DNA from: Aaosphaeria pasadenensis
Taxonomy: Eukaryota > Ascomycota > Dothideomycetes > Pleosporales
Length of the DNA: 64,000 bases
Assembly (NCBI GenBank): GCA_022813625.1
Contig: JAKLMB010000028.1
Location: forward strand, 310,001 to 374,000
Reading direction: 5' to 3'
Shown: in pieces, positions 60,620-64,000 of the stretch
Numbering within the stretch: the first letter of the stretch is position 1
How the letters are laid out: every line of letters starts with the position of its first letter
Made by a program: the position numbers and the translations under genes
The notes under the pieces: generated by a model
What the model saw: only the letters and a program-made list of their open reading frames with translations
Told to the model about the DNA's origin: nothing
The model's database searches: none

Positions 60620-63600
60620 TCACGCCCTCATTCTCTTTGCAAGGTAGTAGGTCAGAAGGTTCAAGTGCTGTTCCCTGGCGCCCGCGACCGCCTTCCAGAA
60701 TGCCTCTTTCTCGCCGCCGATCCTCTCGTGCAGCGAGACGCAGACTTCGACGTCGGCCTTGCGGACGTCTGGGTCGGTGTCCTCGAGGCAGCGGACGGCG
60801 AGCTTGCCTAGGCGAGCGGTCTGTTCGGGCGTGAGTGCGACGTTCTTTGCGCCGGAGATTTGGATCAGGGTGGAGAGCGTGGTGAGGGCCATCGTCATGG
60901 TGCGGTTGGAGACGGGGGCGACGGAATTCTCGGAGGATTTGGACTTGGGAGAGGAGGTTGGGGTGGATATGGGTGCTTCCTCTACGAGGAGGAGGACAGC
61001 GTCGAGACAGTCGGATGTCTGGCCGTACTTGACAATCTCGTCTGCGGTTGCCTCGAGGTCGATGGCGATGTGAGATGTGTTCTCATATTGCCCTTTCGTT
61101 CGTAGGACCGAGCAGAGGACACGCGAGAAGTATCGAGCCGTCTCCTTACGGTACAGTGACAGCATGGCGCGGATGGTCGCTAGGGCTTGGACCTTCAGAT
61201 TAGCTGCCTTCATCGCAGACGTCTTCAGCGACTCAGCCGGCGCCTCAAGGTACTCGAGCGATGCCAAAAGCAGCTCGCCAAACTTCTCATCATCAATCCC
61301 CCAGATGTCCTGGTTAGACTTGATCATGTCCTGGAGGCGGCGGAACATGTGTGCCTCGACAGTGCGGGTCCTGATCTTGTTGATCCCGCTCACGAGTAGC
61401 TGCTTGTTCTTCATGACTTCAGCGCGGTTGCTTTCCGTCGACTCCGAATGCATCACGCTTCCGGTAGAAGTCGTCTTGTGATGGCCTCGGAATTGCTCTT
61501 CTGAGCCATTGCCCATGATCGTGTTGCTGTCAGAACTCTCTGTGCTCTGTCTGCGTTCGATGCTCTTCTCATTCAGTGGCAGCTCTTCTAACACGGGTTT
61601 GCTCGAGTCCTGTGATGAACTGACAGGCTCATCGCCAACGAATGGATCTTCGTAGACTTGGACCTCCTCTTGTGTGTCAGTTCCGCGAGTACTGGGGCGA
61701 TCCGGCGACCTCATACGAGGGCTCCGCGTACCCAGTGCTGTACTACCAATATCACCCATGGACCTAGGACTCTTGAGTGCGCCCAGTCGAGGACTATCGG
61801 CGGCTAACCGGCCGGGTGAAGGGCTGGGTTTTGGAGGACTACGCAGGGCAGGGTGGTCTGCAGGGCGTGCGAGATTTGGAATGACCATGGTGAAGTTGTC
61901 ATCATCGCCCATATCAACGTCACTATCCACATTGGTCGGCTGTTCCATACCGACTCGTTGCCTGAACGGGATACTACTGGGCTCGTGATGACTTTGTGAC
62001 CGAACGAATGGCTTCACCAATGTTAAGTCCTCGTCCTTACCAGAACCTACAGCTGGACTTCCATGTCGCGAGCTCCCACTAGGTGTCTTGCGATGCGTGG
62101 GTCCGGTTTCCCCTAACCTGGATTTACTCCGGATGGGGCTGATGTTCGGGCTGTTTTGAGTATTCGCTCGAGATCTTGCTGTGCTCTTAGCAACAGTAGA
62201 CTTCTTGGTAGTTGCAGCAGCAGGCGTCTTTTCGGGTGTCATGGAAGGCGTTGTCGTTTTCGCGACCCGCCGACTGGCATAGGGGTCTGCGGTTGCTGGA
62301 CGAGTCAGTTCTGGTCGAGGGCGTGTTGGTCGTCGGACGGTGCCTCCTAGAAGCGAGCCTGAAGAGTTCGAACCCACGGCCGATTTTGTCGTGCCTCCCA
62401 AGGCCGAAGGGGGCCTGTTGCCAGACGAAGTGACTGAAGTATTCGAATTAGTCCGGGGACCTAGTGACCGTGATGATTGCGACTTCGCAGGTGTGTAAGC
62501 TGCCTGAGCGGAATTGGGACGGTCCGGAAGTCCTTTGGTAGCAGCCAACTTGGCCCTTCTTTGCTCCGCAATCTTCTCCTTCAAGGTACTTCGAGCTGCG
62601 CCGCCGCCTGCGCCAACTGATTTCGAGAACGAGGAGGGAGCGGTACTTTGCGATGAGGCGAGGGAAGCATTGGGGTTGTTGGGGTCTTTGTCGAGGCCGT
62701 TCTTCTCCCTCTTCTCGAGCGTCTCGTAGATGCTACTATTTTTAGTGACGGTTTTCAATGTGGTGATATCGAAATACTTACGCCTCTGCCTTTTGGGGCC
62801 ACACCAGTGCAAACGTCCAGTAAGTGCTCCTGAAAGACTCTCTTACTTTAGGGTTAGCATCTGTCAGCCCCCTCTTGAGGATCTTTTCCACCTGTTCCAG
62901 GCCTCCAGAGTGTTCAATGTGTGCCTTGTGTTTGCGGATCAGAGTCTTGACCCAGTTTGCTGAGTGTGTACGAGGTTGTACATTCTTATCCTGGGAGGCG
63001 AAGGCAACATGTTGCATGATGCGGTGGGTGTAGGAGACATTCGAGATAATGGCCTCCACTGTGGTGCTGCCGTTCTGAGCGGCGATGTTCTTGGTCGCTG
63101 CGCACATCTTGATGAAACTCTGTAACAAGATCTCCACCCATGGATCCATGGATGGGCCTAAAGTCTTCGCAAGTTCCTGGACCAGTTGACAGCCGTTCGT
63201 AGACATGGTCGTCCGTAAGGTATTGGCAACTTTCAAGATACCGTCCAGGAGCGATTTGATACCCGCCATGAAAGGATAGTGGAACTCCGTGGGCGCATTT
63301 CCCTTGGTTATCCTCCGAAGCTTCAAGACGCTCTTGTCTCTTGCCATCCAGTTCTGCTCCGACTCTTTCCCTTCAAAATGCGGTGCCATATCCCTGAAAA
63401 TGTCGTCCAGCTCCCTCTGGGTATAAATGTGAAGAGCATCCATGCTAATGACCTCCGCTGGCGGTGCTATCTCCGACAACATGCTGTCGGCAAACCCGGT
63501 ATCTGGTTGTAGCGACTGGGCTCGCGCCGCGGAAATGGGGCGCGCTGTGGGCGCGGGCGCAGGAGGAGGTGGCATCTCTGCCTCGGGCGATTCCTCGAGA

Positions 63601-64000
63601 TGTGATATTATGTAGTTAGCTATGGTTTTGCGAACGTTGAAGTGTACGAGCTGTTTCTTCAGATTCGCCTTGCCGTGCTCGGGCGCATTACTACGTTTAT
63701 TCATTAGCCAAGCTGGTATTGACGGAGTCGCTCGGGGATGGCAAATGCGCACCGGAACAGTTCCACTACGGAGGTTTTTGCAGTTTCGCGAACGCCAGCG
63801 TCGGCATCTTCGAGATTGGCAACGAGCAGGGGAACGTAGGCGCGGAAGGGGAGTTGTTCGTTCTTGTTCATCTAGCACAGGCAATACACGTTAGATGATT
63901 GTCACAATCGCAGGCTGACCACAGAATCATGACGGACCTTGACGACCCATTGCATGGATGCTTCTTTAGCGCGTGGGTTGGTCCCTTTCATGGCATTCTC
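60620..64000 (-). CDS. STU1: STU1/CLASP-family microtubule-binding protein (5' end outside window)
   Basis: Five exons are visible on the minus strand: 64000-63938 (partial), 63871-63753, 63690-62782 and 62735-60620; the codon phases agree at every join, and the reading frame begins in phase at 64000. The N-terminal part lies outside the window. The visible product starts with NPRAKEASMQWVVK and continues through HEAT/TOG-type helices (DADAGVRETAKTSVVELF and GLEQVEKILKRGLTD, then VRESFRSTYWTFALVWP). A Ser/Pro/Arg-rich linker follows, as in CLASP microtubule-binding regions, and a C-terminal helical domain. Stu1 binds microtubules and stabilises spindles. Four exon segments are listed; further ones lie upstream. 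Confidence 0.88.

Overview
This 64 kb window is nuclear DNA of a filamentous ascomycete (Pezizomycotina; a Dothideomycetes-like origin is my guess). The evidence is the short introns (about 46-136 nt) with GT...AG ends and CTAAC/CTGAC-type branch sites, a HET-domain gene, a division III chitin synthase, a LIM-RhoGAP, a TOK-type potassium channel and a Zn2Cys6 regulator. I found 16 supportable protein genes, one unidentified 3' gene fragment and one fungal TPP riboswitch. No tRNA, rRNA, CRISPR array or intact transposon was seen. Exon borders were deduced by hand from splice signals, reading phase and recalled family sequence.

Layout, left to right. 1-233: 3' end of an unidentified gene. 3221-5620 (+): KRE6/SKN1-type beta-glucan synthesis protein. 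5.6-10.6 kb: gene-poor, with an 87-bp tandem duplication and a possible 308-bp miniature inverted-repeat element. 10613-12204 (+): Zn2Cys6 transcription factor, convergent with a secreted GH5 endo-mannanase (12759-14229, -). 14.2-21.2 kb: gene-free. 21186-23869 (+): class VI-like chitin synthase. 25036-26097 (-): F-box-like protein. 26875-29470 (+): HET-domain protein. 30448-31981 (+): protein resembling the VPS13-like tail of fungal sterol glucosyltransferases. 33145-34020 (+): GNAT-like protein. 34894-38796 (-): LIM-LIM-RhoGAP. 38.8-45.1 kb: gene-free, rich in simple repeats. 45077-47419 (-): TOK1-type channel.

The right third is dense housekeeping sequence: ETF alpha subunit (49675-50817, -) divergent from a SWI3/RSC8 chromatin-remodelling subunit (51432-53861, +); MIA40 (54393-55292, +); an OM14-like mitochondrial outer-membrane protein (55957-56683, +); THI4 thiazole synthase (57468-58529, -) with its riboswitch in a 5'-leader intron; and STU1/CLASP (60620 to beyond 64000, -).

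Two themes recur: cell wall and polarity (KRE6, mannanase, chitin synthase, RhoGAP) and mitochondria (ETFA, MIA40, OM14-like). Neither forms a tight cluster, so neighbourhood may be chance. The observations most worth following are a probable 2-nt micro-exon in the OM14-like gene, the THI4 riboswitch, the repeated intergenic 9-mer TACGGAGTA, in-frame tandem acceptors in both ETFA introns, and a coding-strand switch from C-rich to G-rich near the 3' ends of several genes.
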